NCBI RefSeq assembly: GCF_036010485.1
Contig: NZ_CP108568.1
Location: 6,100,501 to 6,164,500, forward strand
Origin: Streptomyces sp. NBC_01198
GTDB lineage: Bacteria > Actinomycetota > Actinomycetes > Streptomycetales > Streptomycetaceae
Reading direction: 5' to 3'
Length of the DNA: 64,000 nucleotides
Shown here: one piece after another, positions 19,939 to 31,184 of the stretch
How the letters are laid out: each line of letters opens with the position of its first letter
Numbering within the stretch: the stretch's first letter is position 1
The notes under the pieces: model-generated
What the model was told of the DNA's origin: nothing
Seen by the model: the letters and a program-made list of their open reading frames with translations, nothing else
The model's database searches: none
Translations under genes and position numbers: made by a program

Positions 19939-21033
19939 GTGCATGTCGTACTCGCCGGTGGGGGGACCGCCGGCCACATCGAGCCTGCGCTCGCGCTCGC
20001 CGATGCCCTGCGCAGGCAGGACCCGACCGTGGGCATCACCGCCCTCGGCACCGAGAAGGGCCTGGAGACCAGGCTGGTGCCGGAGCGCGGCTATGAACTG
20101 GCGCTGATCCCGGCTGTTCCGCTGCCGCGCAGGCCCACCCCCGAACTGATCACCGTTCCCGGGCGGCTGCGCGGCACCATCAAGGCCGCCGAGCAGGTCC
20201 TTGAGCGCACCAAGGCCGACTGCGTGGTCGGCTTCGGCGGCTACGTGGCGCTGCCCGGCTACCTGGCCGCCAAGCGGCTCGGCGTGCCGATCGTGGTGCA
20301 CGAGGCCAACGCCCGCCCCGGCCTCGCCAACAAGATCGGCTCGCGGTACGCGCACGCCGTCGCCGTCTCCACCCCGGACAGCAAGCTGCGCGACTCGCGC
20401 TACATCGGCATCCCGCTGCGCCGCTCCATCGCCACCCTGGACCGCGCCGCGGCCCGCCCGGAGGCCAGGCACGCCTTCGGCCTGGACCAGAACCTGCCGA
20501 CCCTGCTGGTCTCCGGCGGTTCGCAGGGCGCCCGCCGGCTCAACGAGGTGATCGCCGCGGTCGCCCCCAGGCTGCAGCAGTCCGGGGTGCAGATCCTGCA
20601 CGCGGTGGGCCCGAAGAACGAACTGCCCAGGGCCGACAACATGCCGGGCATGCCGCCGTACCGCCCGGTGCCCTACGTCGACCGGATGGATCTCGCCTAC
20701 GCGGCCGCCGACATGATGCTGTGCCGGGCCGGCGCCATGACCGTGGCGGAACTGTCCGCGGTCGGGCTGCCCGCCGCCTACGTCCCGCTGCCGATCGGCA
20801 ACGGCGAACAGCGGCTCAACGCGCAGCCGGTGGTCAAGGCCGGCGGCGGTCTGCTGGTGGACGACGCGGAGCTGACCCCGGAGTGGGTGCTCGGCAACGT
20901 GCTGCCGGTGCTCACCGACCCGCACCGCCTCTACGACATGTCCCGCGCCGCCGCCGAGTTCGGCCGCCGCGACGCGGACGACCTGCTCGTCGGCATGGTG
21001 TACGAGGCGGTGGCCGCCCGCCGGGCACGATAG
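19939..21033 (+). CDS. murG: Lipid II synthase (UDP-GlcNAc transferase MurG)
   Basis: 364 residues. The glycine-rich loop [19 protein letters not shown] lies at the very N-terminus, then [15 protein letters not shown] with [13 protein letters not shown]. The C-terminal half has [15 protein letters not shown] and [18 protein letters not shown], the donor-binding region. MurG is a peripheral membrane GT-B enzyme that converts lipid I to lipid II. Start GTG 19939 is chosen because the glycine loop begins right after it, with GGAGAG at 19921 rather far upstream. An ATG at 19943 is out of frame. Confidence 0.95.
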   Translation: MHVVLAGGGTAGHIEPALALADALRRQDPTVGITALGTEKGLETRLVPERGYELALIPAVPLPRRPTPELITVPGRLRGTIKAAEQVLERTKADCVVGFGGYVALPGYLAAKRLGVPIVVHEANARPGLANKIGSRYAHAVAVSTPDSKLRDSRYIGIPLRRSIATLDRAAARPEARHAFGLDQNLPTLLVSGGSQGARRLNEVIAAVAPRLQQSGVQILHAVGPKNELPRADNMPGMPPYRPVPYVDRMDLAYAAADMMLCRAGAMTVAELSAVGLPAAYVPLPIGNGEQRLNAQPVVKAGGGLLVDDAELTPEWVLGNVLPVLTDPHRLYDMSRAAAEFGRRDADDLLVGMVYEAVAARRAR

Positions 21034-21069
21034 ACACCCCGCCGGGGCGTCAACACACGGGAGGCCGAC

Positions 21070-21888
21070 GTGACAGGACCGGGAGCCGGTACCGGAGCCA
21101 GACCCGCCGAACGCGGCGGCGACCGTACGCGGGTACCGCCCGTCGCGCCCCGGCCGCCCGGCGCCGGCCGCCCGCGGCTGACACCGCAGGCCCGGCGCGC
21201 GCTGCTGATCGCCCTGGTCGCGCTCACCGTGCTGCTGGGCGGCGGCACCTGGGCGGTCTACGGGTCCTCGTGGCTGCGGGCCGACCGGGTCGCGGTCACC
21301 GGCGCCGACGTGCTGACCCCGCGGCAGATCCAGCGGGCCGCCGCCGTACCCCTCGGCGGCCCGCTGGTCTCGGTCGACACCGGCGCGGTCAGGAAACGGC
21401 TGCTCAAGGTGCTGCCCCGGCTGCGCGACGCCCAGGTGCACCGCTCCTGGCCGCACACGATCCGGGTGGAGGTCAGCGAACGCACGCCGTCCGCGATCCT
21501 GAAAAGTGGCGGGAAGTTCACCGAAGTCGACAAGGAAGGTGTCAGGTTCGCCACCGTCGATCAGCCGCCGCACGGAGTGCCGCTGGTGCAATTGACACCC
21601 GATCAGACAGCGAGCTTTCGGCATTTCGGAACAAAGAGACTTCTGCAGGCCGCGATTACCGTCGCGGGACGGCTGCCGGAATCGCTGACCGGCCGGGCGA
21701 CCGCGATCCGGGTACGTTCCTACGACGCGATCACCGTCGAACTCACCAGCGGACGGGACGTGATGTGGGGCAGCCAGGAGGACTGCGCCCGCAAGGCGGC
21801 GGTGCTCACCGCGCTGATGAAAGCCGAGCCGCACGCCACGCACTACGACGTCAGCGCCCCCACCGCCCCTGCGGCTTCCGGAAGTTGA
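21070..21888 (+). CDS. ftsQ: Cell division protein FtsQ
   Basis: 272 residues. A basic, proline-rich cytoplasmic start, one membrane helix (about 44-65), then a POTRA domain (about 69-138) with LRADRVAVTGADVLTP, ending in the SWPHTIRVEVSERTPSA motif typical of FtsQ/DivIB. The remainder is the beta domain that contacts FtsL and FtsB/DivIC. GTG 21070 has a GGGAGG-like site upstream. The stretch from about 21500 to 21660 is clearly lower in GC than its surroundings but stays in frame. Confidence 0.93.
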   Translation: MTGPGAGTGARPAERGGDRTRVPPVAPRPPGAGRPRLTPQARRALLIALVALTVLLGGGTWAVYGSSWLRADRVAVTGADVLTPRQIQRAAAVPLGGPLVSVDTGAVRKRLLKVLPRLRDAQVHRSWPHTIRVEVSERTPSAILKSGGKFTEVDKEGVRFATVDQPPHGVPLVQLTPDQTASFRHFGTKRLLQAAITVAGRLPESLTGRATAIRVRSYDAITVELTSGRDVMWGSQEDCARKAAVLTALMKAEPHATHYDVSAPTAPAASGS

Positions 21889-21990
21889 CGTGTGCGGGAC
21901 GCCCGGTTCGGTAGTATTCGACCCCTGGCTCACCGAGCGCCCGCGTGATCACATAGGGTCAAAAGAAAAACGGGAGGTTCGGCGTGTTCG

Positions 21991-22020
21991 TTGAACCATC
22001 ACCGCTTGTCGACTTAGTGT
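21991..22020 (+). promoter_or_regulatory. Candidate ftsZ promoter
   Basis: TTGAAC at 21991-21996 and TAGTGT at 22015-22020 with an 18-nt spacer, about 130 nt upstream of ftsZ. Streptomycete ftsZ is known to use several promoters in this interval, one of them raised during sporulation. I cannot tell which this is. A second weaker pair is TTGACG at 21885 with TAGTAT at 21912, but its spacer of 21 nt is too long. Confidence 0.5.
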
Positions 22021-22057
22021 CTCGTCCCAAAGGAACACATGGGACAGGCATACTGGT

Positions 22058-22082
22058 AACCCTAAACCTGAGGGTCAGGGTT
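22058..22082 (+). promoter_or_regulatory. Inverted repeat in the ftsZ leader
   Basis: AACCCT (22058-22063) pairs with AGGGTT (22077-22082), and ACCCT can also pair with AGGGT at 22071-22075, so two alternative small hairpins are possible. It lies downstream of the candidate promoter and about 70 nt before the ftsZ start. It could be an operator or an RNA element. Confidence 0.4.
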
Positions 22083-22150
22083 CGGAACGGCCCCGGCGAG
22101 CGTACCGACCGTCCCACACGATTCGTAAATCGAGGCGAGAGGCCTTCGAC

Positions 22151-23374
22151 GTGGCAGCACCGCAGAACTACCTCGCAGTCATCAAGGTCGTCGGCATCGG
22201 CGGCGGTGGCGTCAACGCCATCAACCGGATGATCGAGGTCGGTCTCAAGGGCGTCGAGTTCATCGCGATCAACACCGATGCGCAGGCCCTGCTGATGAGC
22301 GACGCCGACGTCAAGCTCGACGTCGGCCGGGAGCTGACCCGGGGACTCGGCGCCGGCGCGAACCCCGACGTCGGCCGCAAGGCCGCCGAGGACCACCGCG
22401 AGGAGATCGAAGAGGTGCTCAAGGGCGCCGACATGGTCTTCGTCACCGCGGGAGAGGGCGGCGGCACCGGCACCGGCGGCGCCCCCGTGGTCGCCAACAT
22501 CGCCCGCTCGCTGGGCGCCCTGACCATCGGGGTGGTCACCCGCCCCTTCACCTTCGAGGGCCGCCGCCGCGCCAACCAGGCCGAGGACGGCATCGCCGGG
22601 CTGCGCGAGAACGTCGACACCCTGATCGTCATCCCCAACGACCGTCTGCTGTCCATCTCGGACCGCCAGGTCAGCGTGCTCGACGCCTTCCGCTCCGCCG
22701 ACCAGGTGCTGCTGTCCGGCGTGCAGGGCATCACCGACCTGATCACCACCCCCGGCCTGATCAACCTGGACTTCGCCGACGTGAAGTCCGTGATGTCGGA
22801 AGCGGGTTCCGCCCTCATGGGCATCGGCTCGGCCCGCGGCGACGACCGGGCCGTCGCCGCCGCGGAGATGGCGATCTCCTCGCCGCTGCTCGAAGCGTCC
22901 ATCGACGGGGCGCGCGGAGTGCTGCTGTCCATCTCCGGCGGCTCCGACCTCGGGCTGTTCGAGATCAACGAGGCGGCCCAGCTGGTCAGCGAGGCCGCGC
23001 ACCCCGAGGCCAACATCATCTTCGGCGCGGTCATCGACGACGCGCTCGGCGACGAGGTCCGGGTCACCGTCATCGCGGCCGGCTTCGACGGCGGGCAGCC
23101 GCCCACCAAGGGCAGCCGCGACAAGGTGCTGAACTCGCCCTACGCCGCCAGTGACAGCGGCTCGGCAAGCACGGGCGCGGGCCGCCCGGTCGAACCGCCG
23201 CGTCCGGCACCCTCCTTCGGCGGCCTGGGCAGCGTCCCGGCGCCCGGCGAGCGGGAGCCGGAGCCGGTTGCCGAGGCCCCGGCCACCCCGGCCACCCCGC
23301 CGGTGGTACCGCCGGCCCGGCCGTATCAGGACAGCGCGGCGGAAGAGCTCGACGTCCCCGACTTCCTGAAGTGA
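22151..23374 (+). CDS. ftsZ: Cell division GTPase FtsZ
   Basis: 407 residues. The tubulin-type G-loop is [14 protein letters not shown] (about 101-114), the T7 loop is NLDFADV (about 206-212), and the C-terminal peptide that binds partners such as SepF is DVPDFLK at the very end. A Pro/Ala-rich linker of some 60 residues joins core and tail. FtsZ polymerises into the Z-ring; in streptomycetes it is needed for hyphal cross-walls and sporulation septa but not for growth. Translation starts at GTG 22151. The long upstream region carries promoter-like sequences. Confidence 0.98.
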   Translation: MAAPQNYLAVIKVVGIGGGGVNAINRMIEVGLKGVEFIAINTDAQALLMSDADVKLDVGRELTRGLGAGANPDVGRKAAEDHREEIEEVLKGADMVFVTAGEGGGTGTGGAPVVANIARSLGALTIGVVTRPFTFEGRRRANQAEDGIAGLRENVDTLIVIPNDRLLSISDRQVSVLDAFRSADQVLLSGVQGITDLITTPGLINLDFADVKSVMSEAGSALMGIGSARGDDRAVAAAEMAISSPLLEASIDGARGVLLSISGGSDLGLFEINEAAQLVSEAAHPEANIIFGAVIDDALGDEVRVTVIAAGFDGGQPPTKGSRDKVLNSPYAASDSGSASTGAGRPVEPPRPAPSFGGLGSVPAPGEREPEPVAEAPATPATPPVVPPARPYQDSAAEELDVPDFLK

Positions 23375-23384
23375 TCGCCAGGTC

Positions 23385-24122
23385 GTGATAGGACACCGCA
23401 TTTCAGCGAACGGCGCGCACTTCGCCTTCACCGACCGGTGGGGCGGGGTGAGCGCCGTTCCGTACGACAGCCTCAACCTCGGCGGCGCGGTCGGCGACGA
23501 TCCCGCCGCCGTCCGCGGCAACCGCGAGCTGTCCGCCCGCGCGCTCGGCCGCGACCCGGGCCGGGTGGTCTGGATGAACCAGGTGCACGGCCGCGACGTC
23601 GCCGTCGTGCACGAACCGTGGGGCGACGCCCCCGCGCCGGACGTCGACGCCGTCGTCACCACCCGCGGCGACCTGACCCTCGGGGTGCTCACCGCGGACT
23701 GCGTCCCGGTGCTGCTCGCCGACCCGGTGGCGAGGGTGGCCGCCGCCGCGCACGCCGGACGGCCCGGGATGGTCGCCGGTATCGCCACCGCCGTAATTGA
23801 GACGATGATCACACAGGGCGCCGATCCGGCCGCCACAACGGCCGTCCTCGGCCCGTCGGTTTGCGGTAAATGCTACGAAGTGCCCGCGTCGCTCCGCGAC
23901 GAGGTCGCGGCGGTCGAACCGGCGGCGTACGCCGAGACGAGTTGGGGCACGCCGGCGGTCGATGTGGCCGCCGGGGTGCGCGCCCAACTGCTGCGCGCCG
24001 GGGTGCGGGCGGTCGAGGGCCCGGTGGTGTGCACCCGGGAATCCGCCGACCATTTCTCCTACCGCCGCGACCGGGTCACCGGCCGACTGGCCGGCTACGT
24101 ATGGCTGGACGGCAGCGCATGA
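23385..24122 (+). CDS. pgeF: Peptidoglycan editing factor PgeF (YfiH/laccase-domain family)
   Basis: 245 residues. The metal-binding residues of the family are visible: His in WMNQVHGRD, Cys in LTADCVPVLLAD and His in AAAHAGRPGM, followed by SVCGKCYEVP. Members were long called multicopper polyphenol oxidases, but the E. coli protein removes wrongly incorporated residues from muropeptide precursors, which fits this location. GTG 23385 lies 10 nt after ftsZ with only a weak ribosome site, so translation probably depends on ftsZ. The usual HAGWRG is changed to HAGRPG. The stop overlaps yggS (ATGA). Confidence 0.88.
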   Translation: MIGHRISANGAHFAFTDRWGGVSAVPYDSLNLGGAVGDDPAAVRGNRELSARALGRDPGRVVWMNQVHGRDVAVVHEPWGDAPAPDVDAVVTTRGDLTLGVLTADCVPVLLADPVARVAAAAHAGRPGMVAGIATAVIETMITQGADPAATTAVLGPSVCGKCYEVPASLRDEVAAVEPAAYAETSWGTPAVDVAAGVRAQLLRAGVRAVEGPVVCTRESADHFSYRRDRVTGRLAGYVWLDGSA

Positions 24123-24868
24123 GCAGCACGGAAGCGACCGGCGCGGCGGACGGCGGACGCGGCGGGCAGCTCGCGGCGAATCTCGCCCGGGTCGAGCAGC
24201 GGATCGCCGACGCCTGCCTGGCCGCGGGCCGGGACCGCAAGGAGGTGACCCTCATCGTGGTCACCAAGACCTACCCGGCGAGCGACGTCCGGCTGCTGTC
24301 GGGACTGGGCGTGCGCGAGGTCGCCGAGAACCGCGACCAGGACGCCGCGGCCAAGGCAGCCGAGACCGCCGACCTGCCGCTGAGCTGGCACTTCGTGGGC
24401 CAGCTGCAGACCAACAAGGCCCGCTCGGTGGTCGGTTACGCTGATCATGTGCACTCCGTCGACCGGCTCAGGCTGGTCACCGCCCTGTCCTCGGCGGCCA
24501 CCGCCGCCCAGCGGCAGGTGGGTTGCCTGGTCCAGGTCGCGCTGGACGCGGAGGCGGGGGACCGCGGGGAGCGCGGCGGGGTGGCACCCGGCGCGGTGTT
24601 CGAACTGGCAGACGCCCTCGCGGCGGCTCCGGGGCTGCGGCTCGACGGGCTGATGACGGTGGCGCCGCTGGCCGGCGCGTACGCCGGCCAACCCCGCGCG
24701 GCCTTCGACCGGTTGATGGAAATCTCATCCCGCCTGCGCCAAACGCATCCGGCTGCCACCATGGTCTCGGCAGGGATGAGCCAGGACCTCGACGAAGCGG
24801 TGACGGCCGGAGCGACACATGTACGCGTCGGAACGGCGGTACTCGGAGTCCGTCCCGGGCTCCGGTAA
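24119..24868 (+). CDS. PLP-binding protein YggS/YlmE (PROSC family)
   Basis: 249 residues. The PLP lysine sits in [15 protein letters not shown] (about 42-56). [38 protein letters not shown] and the C-terminal [19 protein letters not shown] with GTAVLG are family motifs. Usually Asn-Tyr-x-Gln-Glu occurs where this protein has NRDQD. The protein buffers pyridoxal phosphate and affects amino-acid and vitamin B6 balance. ATG 24119 overlaps pgeF by 4 nt. Its 3' end is followed by AT-rich operator-like sequence before sepF. Confidence 0.92.
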   Translation: MSSTEATGAADGGRGGQLAANLARVEQRIADACLAAGRDRKEVTLIVVTKTYPASDVRLLSGLGVREVAENRDQDAAAKAAETADLPLSWHFVGQLQTNKARSVVGYADHVHSVDRLRLVTALSSAATAAQRQVGCLVQVALDAEAGDRGERGGVAPGAVFELADALAAAPGLRLDGLMTVAPLAGAYAGQPRAAFDRLMEISSRLRQTHPAATMVSAGMSQDLDEAVTAGATHVRVGTAVLGVRPGLR

Positions 24869-24887
24869 CGTCACCAAACAAGTCGGA

Positions 24888-24909
24888 CCACAGCATAAAT
24901 ATGGTGTGG
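24888..24909. promoter_or_regulatory. 22-bp near-perfect palindrome upstream of sepF
   Basis: Arms CCACAGCATA and TATGGTGTGG flank a central AA; only one position per arm fails to pair. It lies 54 nt before sepF in an unusually AT-rich patch that also offers a -10-like TAAATA. Immediately upstream is GGTAACGTCACC (24864-24875), another imperfect palindrome. The form is that of a dimeric regulator operator; the regulator is unknown. Confidence 0.55.
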
Positions 24910-24962
24910 CGGCCGTCCCCGAGGCGGCCGAGGACCGCAACCCCGCTGAGAGGACGCAGAGC

Positions 24963-25580
24963 ATGGCCGGCGCGATGCGCAAGATGGCGGTCTACCTCGG
25001 CCTCGTGGAGGACGACGGATACGACGGCCCGGGCTTCGACCCGGATGACGAGTTCGAGCCGGAGATGGCAGCGCCGCCGGCGCGGGCCGTCACCGAGCAG
25101 GAGCGCGTCCCCCGCCGCCCGCACAGCCAGCACGTGCCACCGAGCCAGCACCAGCCACAGCAGGACGAGCCGCCCCGGCTCGTGCACGCCCCGGCACCCC
25201 GCGAACCGCGGATCGCCCCCGTGGCATCCATCACACCCGAACGTCACAGCCTGGAGAAGAACGCAGCGGTGATCATGCCCAAGGTCGTGTCAGAACGCGA
25301 GCCGTACCGGATCACGACACTCCACCCCCGGACCTACAACGAAGCCCGTACGATCGGGGAACACTTCCGCGAAGGCACCCCGGTGATCATGAACTTGACG
25401 GAGATGGACGACACGGATGCGAAGCGGCTTGTCGACTTCGCAGCCGGTCTGGTCTTCGGCCTCCATGGGAGCATCGAGCGGGTGACGCAGAAGGTCTTTC
25501 TGCTGTCGCCTGCTAACGTCGATGTCACGGCGGAGGACAAGGCCCGGATCGCCGAGGGCGGGTTCTTCAACCAGAGCTGA
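24963..25580 (+). CDS. sepF: Cell division protein SepF
   Basis: 205 residues from ATG 24963. The start [19 protein letters not shown] is the membrane-binding amphipathic helix of streptomycete SepF. A Glu/Pro/Gln/His-rich linker follows. The C-terminal YlmF domain (about 110-205) contains [39 protein letters not shown] and [16 protein letters not shown]. SepF anchors FtsZ to the membrane and is essential in actinobacteria that lack FtsA and ZipA. The frame is open back to 24819, but conservation begins at 24963. Confidence 0.95.
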   Translation: MAGAMRKMAVYLGLVEDDGYDGPGFDPDDEFEPEMAAPPARAVTEQERVPRRPHSQHVPPSQHQPQQDEPPRLVHAPAPREPRIAPVASITPERHSLEKNAAVIMPKVVSEREPYRITTLHPRTYNEARTIGEHFREGTPVIMNLTEMDDTDAKRLVDFAAGLVFGLHGSIERVTQKVFLLSPANVDVTAEDKARIAEGGFFNQS

Positions 25581-25638
25581 GCGATCGCAACCGTAGGGAC
25601 CGGCCAACTGGCCGACGAGCAGGGGAGAGGGAAGCGCG

Positions 25639-25926
25639 ATGAGTGTCGCACTCCAGGTGCTGTACATCGCGTTGTACTGCTTCCTCTTTGTGCTGATTTT
25701 CCGATTGGTGATGGATTACGTCTTCCAGTTCGCCCGTTCATGGCACCCTGGGAAGCCGATGGTGGTGGTCCTGGAGGGCACCTACACTGTCACCGATCCG
25801 CCACTCAAGCTTCTGCGGCGGTTCATCCCGCCGCTGCGCCTCGGGGGCGTGGCGCTCGACCTGTCCTTCTTCGTATTGATGATCATCGTTTACATCCTGA
25901 TCTACGTTGTTGGGAGCTTCATGTGA
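25639..25926 (+). CDS. YggT-family membrane protein
   Basis: 95 residues with two membrane stretches (about 4-26 and 74-93) around a loop containing FQFARSWHPGKPMVVVLEG and TDPPLKLLRRFIPPLRLGG, the YggT signature. The function is not settled; links to osmotic tolerance and to cell shape have been suggested in other bacteria. It lies between sepF and divIVA, the usual order in actinobacteria. A GGGGAGAGGGAAG site precedes ATG 25639. Codon use has somewhat more A and T than the neighbours, as is common for small membrane proteins. Confidence 0.9.
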   Translation: MSVALQVLYIALYCFLFVLIFRLVMDYVFQFARSWHPGKPMVVVLEGTYTVTDPPLKLLRRFIPPLRLGGVALDLSFFVLMIIVYILIYVVGSFM

Positions 25927-25972
25927 ACGGTGCAAGCTCCCGATATGTCGACGATCACGTTGAGGTGAAGAG

Positions 25973-27220
25973 ATGCCGTTGACCCCCGAGGACGTTCGGA
26001 ACAAGCAGTTCACGACCGTCCGCCTCCGAGAGGGCTATGACGAGGATGAGGTCGACGCCTTCCTCGACGAGGTGGAGTCGGAGCTGACCCGACTGCTCCG
26101 CGAGAACGAGGACCTGCGGGCCAAGCTGGCCGCAGCCACTCGTGCCGCCGCCCAGAACCAGCAGGGCATGCGCAAACCGGAACCGCAGGACCGACCGGTC
26201 CCCGCGGCCATATCCGGACCGCAGCCCGTGCAGCAGCAGATGCCGCAGCAGATGGGCCCGCCGCAGCAGCAGGGCGGTATGCAGCAGGGCGGTATGCAGC
26301 AGGGCGGCATGCCGCAACTGCCGCCCGGCCCCAGCTCGCAGCAGCACGGTCCCGGCCCCGGGCAGCATCCGATGCAGCAGCAGGGACCTGGCCCGATGGG
26401 GCAGCATCCGATGCAGCAGCAGGGTCCCGGCCCGATGGGGCAGCATCCGATGCAGCAGCAGGGTCCCGGCCCGATGGGGCAGCACCCCATGCAGCAGCAG
26501 GGGCACCCGATGCAGCAGCAGGGTCCCGGTGGCGACAGCGCCGCCCGGGTGCTCTCGCTCGCCCAGCAGACCGCCGACCAGGCCATCGCCGAGGCGCGTT
26601 CCGAGGCCAACAAGATCGTCGGCGAGGCCCGCAGCCGCGCCGAGGGTCTGGAGCGGGACGCCCGCGCCAAGGCCGACGCGTTGGAGCGGGACGCCCAGGA
26701 GAAGCACCGCGTAGCGATGGGCTCGCTGGAGTCCGCCCGCGCCACGCTGGAGCGCAAGGTCGAGGACCTGCGCGGCTTCGAGCGGGAGTACCGCACGCGG
26801 CTGAAGTCCTACCTGGAGTCCCAGCTGCGCCAGCTGGAGAACCAGGCGGACGACTCGCTCGCCCCGCCGCGCACCTCCCCGCCCGCGCCGTCCCTGCCGT
26901 CCCCGTCGCCGATGGGCGGCAGCATGGGGGGCAGCTCCATGGGCAACGGCTCGATGGGGAACGGCTCGATGAGCAACGGCATGAGCGGGATGGCTCCCGC
27001 CGGGGCAGGCGCCATGGGCCACAACGCCTCGGCGCCCTCCTACGGCGGCGGCCAGGGCATGGGGGGCCACACCCCCGGCCCGACGTACGGCGGCCAGCAG
27101 CAGATGTCCCCCGCGATGACCCAGCCGATGGCGCCGGTCCGCCCGCAGGGCGGCCCCTCGCCGCTCCAGCAGGCCCCGACGCCGATGCGCGGCTTCCTCA
27201 TCGACGAGGACGACAACTAG
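25973..27220 (+). CDS. divIVA: Polar growth and division protein DivIVA
   Basis: 415 residues. The N-terminal lipid-binding domain begins MPLTPEDVRNKQFTTVRLRE and includes DEDEVDAFLDEVESELTRLL. A Gln/Met/Pro/Gly-rich insert (about 85-185) contains three full copies of a 13-residue unit QHPMQQQGPGPMG. A long coiled coil follows (about 190-295, AQQTADQAIAEARSEANKI onward) and a disordered Gly/Ser/Met tail. DivIVA marks hyphal tips and directs apical growth; it is essential in streptomycetes. A GAGGTGAAGAG site supports ATG 25973. A clear terminator hairpin follows at 27242. Confidence 0.96.
   Translation: MPLTPEDVRNKQFTTVRLREGYDEDEVDAFLDEVESELTRLLRENEDLRAKLAAATRAAAQNQQGMRKPEPQDRPVPAAISGPQPVQQQMPQQMGPPQQQGGMQQGGMQQGGMPQLPPGPSSQQHGPGPGQHPMQQQGPGPMGQHPMQQQGPGPMGQHPMQQQGPGPMGQHPMQQQGHPMQQQGPGGDSAARVLSLAQQTADQAIAEARSEANKIVGEARSRAEGLERDARAKADALERDAQEKHRVAMGSLESARATLERKVEDLRGFEREYRTRLKSYLESQLRQLENQADDSLAPPRTSPPAPSLPSPSPMGGSMGGSSMGNGSMGNGSMSNGMSGMAPAGAGAMGHNASAPSYGGGQGMGGHTPGPTYGGQQQMSPAMTQPMAPVRPQGGPSPLQQAPTPMRGFLIDEDDN
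26363..26479 (+). repeat. 39-bp tandem repeat inside divIVA (three copies)
   Basis: Copies begin at 26363, 26402 and 26441, and a partial one at 26480. Each starts CAGCATCCGATGCAGCAGCA and encodes QHPMQQQGPGPMG. Copies two and three are identical over 39 nt, while copy one differs at a few positions (GGACCT for GGTCCC). A 15-bp MQQGG-type repeat lies just upstream (about 26278-26310). Such near-identical repeats can change number by slippage. Confidence 0.85.
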
Positions 27221-27241
27221 CCGCCCGCGGCGCGCTTTTCA

Positions 27242-27288
27242 GGGCCGGGCCTCCCGGGGATCTTCCCCCGGCGAGGCCCGGCCCTTTT
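27242..27288 (+). terminator. Intrinsic terminator after divIVA
   Basis: GGGCCGGGCCT (27242-27252) pairs perfectly with AGGCCCGGCCC (27274-27284), with a further CCCGGGG/CCCCCGG pairing in the loop, and TTTT follows at 27285-27288. It ends the dcw transcript and could also act against ileS read-through. Confidence 0.8.
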
Positions 27289-27311
27289 GCGCGCCCAGCG
27301 CGCGAGCGCTT

Positions 27312-27441
27312 CAGGGGCGCGGGGAGCTGCGCGCTCAGCCGACCACTGGCCGGTGGTCCGGTACGGACCCGACAGCCCGTTCGGGCCGGTGACGACCCGC
27401 GCCCCGGTGGGGCGCGGGTCGCGCAGTTCCCCGCCCCCCTG
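27312..27441. repeat. Dispersed inverted-repeat element, copy B
   Basis: 130 bp with ends CAGGGGCGCGGGGAGCTGCG and GCGCAGTTCCCCGCCCCCCT, and an internal GGCCGGTGGTCCGGTACGG. It shares most of its length with copy A at 2678-2808, including GGCCGGTGACGA and CCGCGCCCC. It lies between the convergent divIVA and ileS genes, again at the 3' ends of genes. Confidence 0.8.
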
Positions 27442-27463
27442 GTGGGCGCCGCCCGGCGCCGAC

Positions 27464-30610
<3,147 letters not shown>

Positions 30611-30870
30611 CGGGGACTTCCTCCGGCGGACACTGGGACAGACTCCGTCGAAGGGACGAGGACGCCGACGCGCCGGCGCTCCCGCGGTACCACCCTTCTT
30701 GGCGGTGGAGGACTTCCCACCGCCCCCTCATTGGGGTCAGCGATGCCGGTTCTACTCGCCCGAGGGCTTTCTTCCGACGGCTCCGGGCTGATCTTCACCC
30801 CGCGCACACCCCCGGGCTTCCACCGTCCCCAGGTCGCTCATGGCTGCGTGCGGCGCTACTGGTCCCATCC
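30611..30870 (-). promoter_or_regulatory. T-box leader of ileS
   Basis: Read on the minus strand, AAGGGTGGTACCGCGGG (30681-30697) matches the T-box consensus that pairs with the acceptor end of uncharged tRNA. Upstream, GGGGTGAAGATCAGCCC places an ATC isoleucine codon (30790-30792) in a specifier-loop context. Between the T-box and ileS, TCCTC (30658-30662) can pair with the GAGGA of the ribosome site (30617-30624), and there is no run of T. This suggests translational control, as described for actinobacterial ileS T-boxes. Boundaries are approximate. Confidence 0.88.
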
Positions 30871-31184
30871 ACGCCGGTTCGCTGCCGCTCAGTGTACGGC
30901 GGCGGGAGGAGGTGCGTCGCCGCGGTTTCGCGCCGCCGCGGCGGGTGGGCCGGCTGAGCCGAATGGCCTGCTCCGCGCGCCGTGGCGGCGCTCGTCACGC
31001 ATCGTTACGGCCAGGTACCGGAATACCCGGCGGTCAGCTGGGCACAACGGATGCAGACCGGTCCGCCCCGCCTTTTCCCGGGCGGCCGGGTCGGCCAGCC
31101 AGTGCCCCGTTGCCGCAGGTCCGGAGCGGACGGCCCGCTCCGGGTGCGATCCGCGCACAGGATCACAGAGGTGAAGGGGTCGCG
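30871..31184. promoter_or_regulatory. Divergent promoter region between ileS and the DksA-like gene
   Basis: About 314 nt with no credible gene. On the minus strand a TACACT (30891-30896) could be the -10 of the ileS leader, but no good -35 is seen. Near the plus-strand gene a perfect inverted repeat CCGGAGCGG (31121-31129) / CCGCTCCGG (31135-31143) lies about 40 nt before the start codon. A GTATTCC/GGAATAC-like AT-richer patch occurs near 31018-31026. Confidence 0.4.

Larger units (their letters stand above)
21984..22232 (+). other. Possible leader ORF overlapping the ftsZ start
   Basis: An 82-codon frame beginning GTG 21984, preceded by a strong GGGAGG site at 21972-21977 with 6-nt spacing. 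It overlaps the first 27 codons of ftsZ in another frame. The first 40 codons lie in AT-richer sequence and include a TTA codon (22014-22016). No family is recognised and codon use is not gene-like, so it may only reflect a fortuitous ribosome site. Confidence 0.2.

Noticed and set aside
21500-21660. Lower-GC stretch in ftsQ as a sign of gene transfer
   Set aside because: The frame is continuous and family motifs run through it; a local composition shift alone is weak evidence.
23385-24122. Multicopper laccase activity for the YfiH-family protein
   Set aside because: The fold family is better explained by muropeptide editing, and the typical multicopper oxidase motifs are absent.
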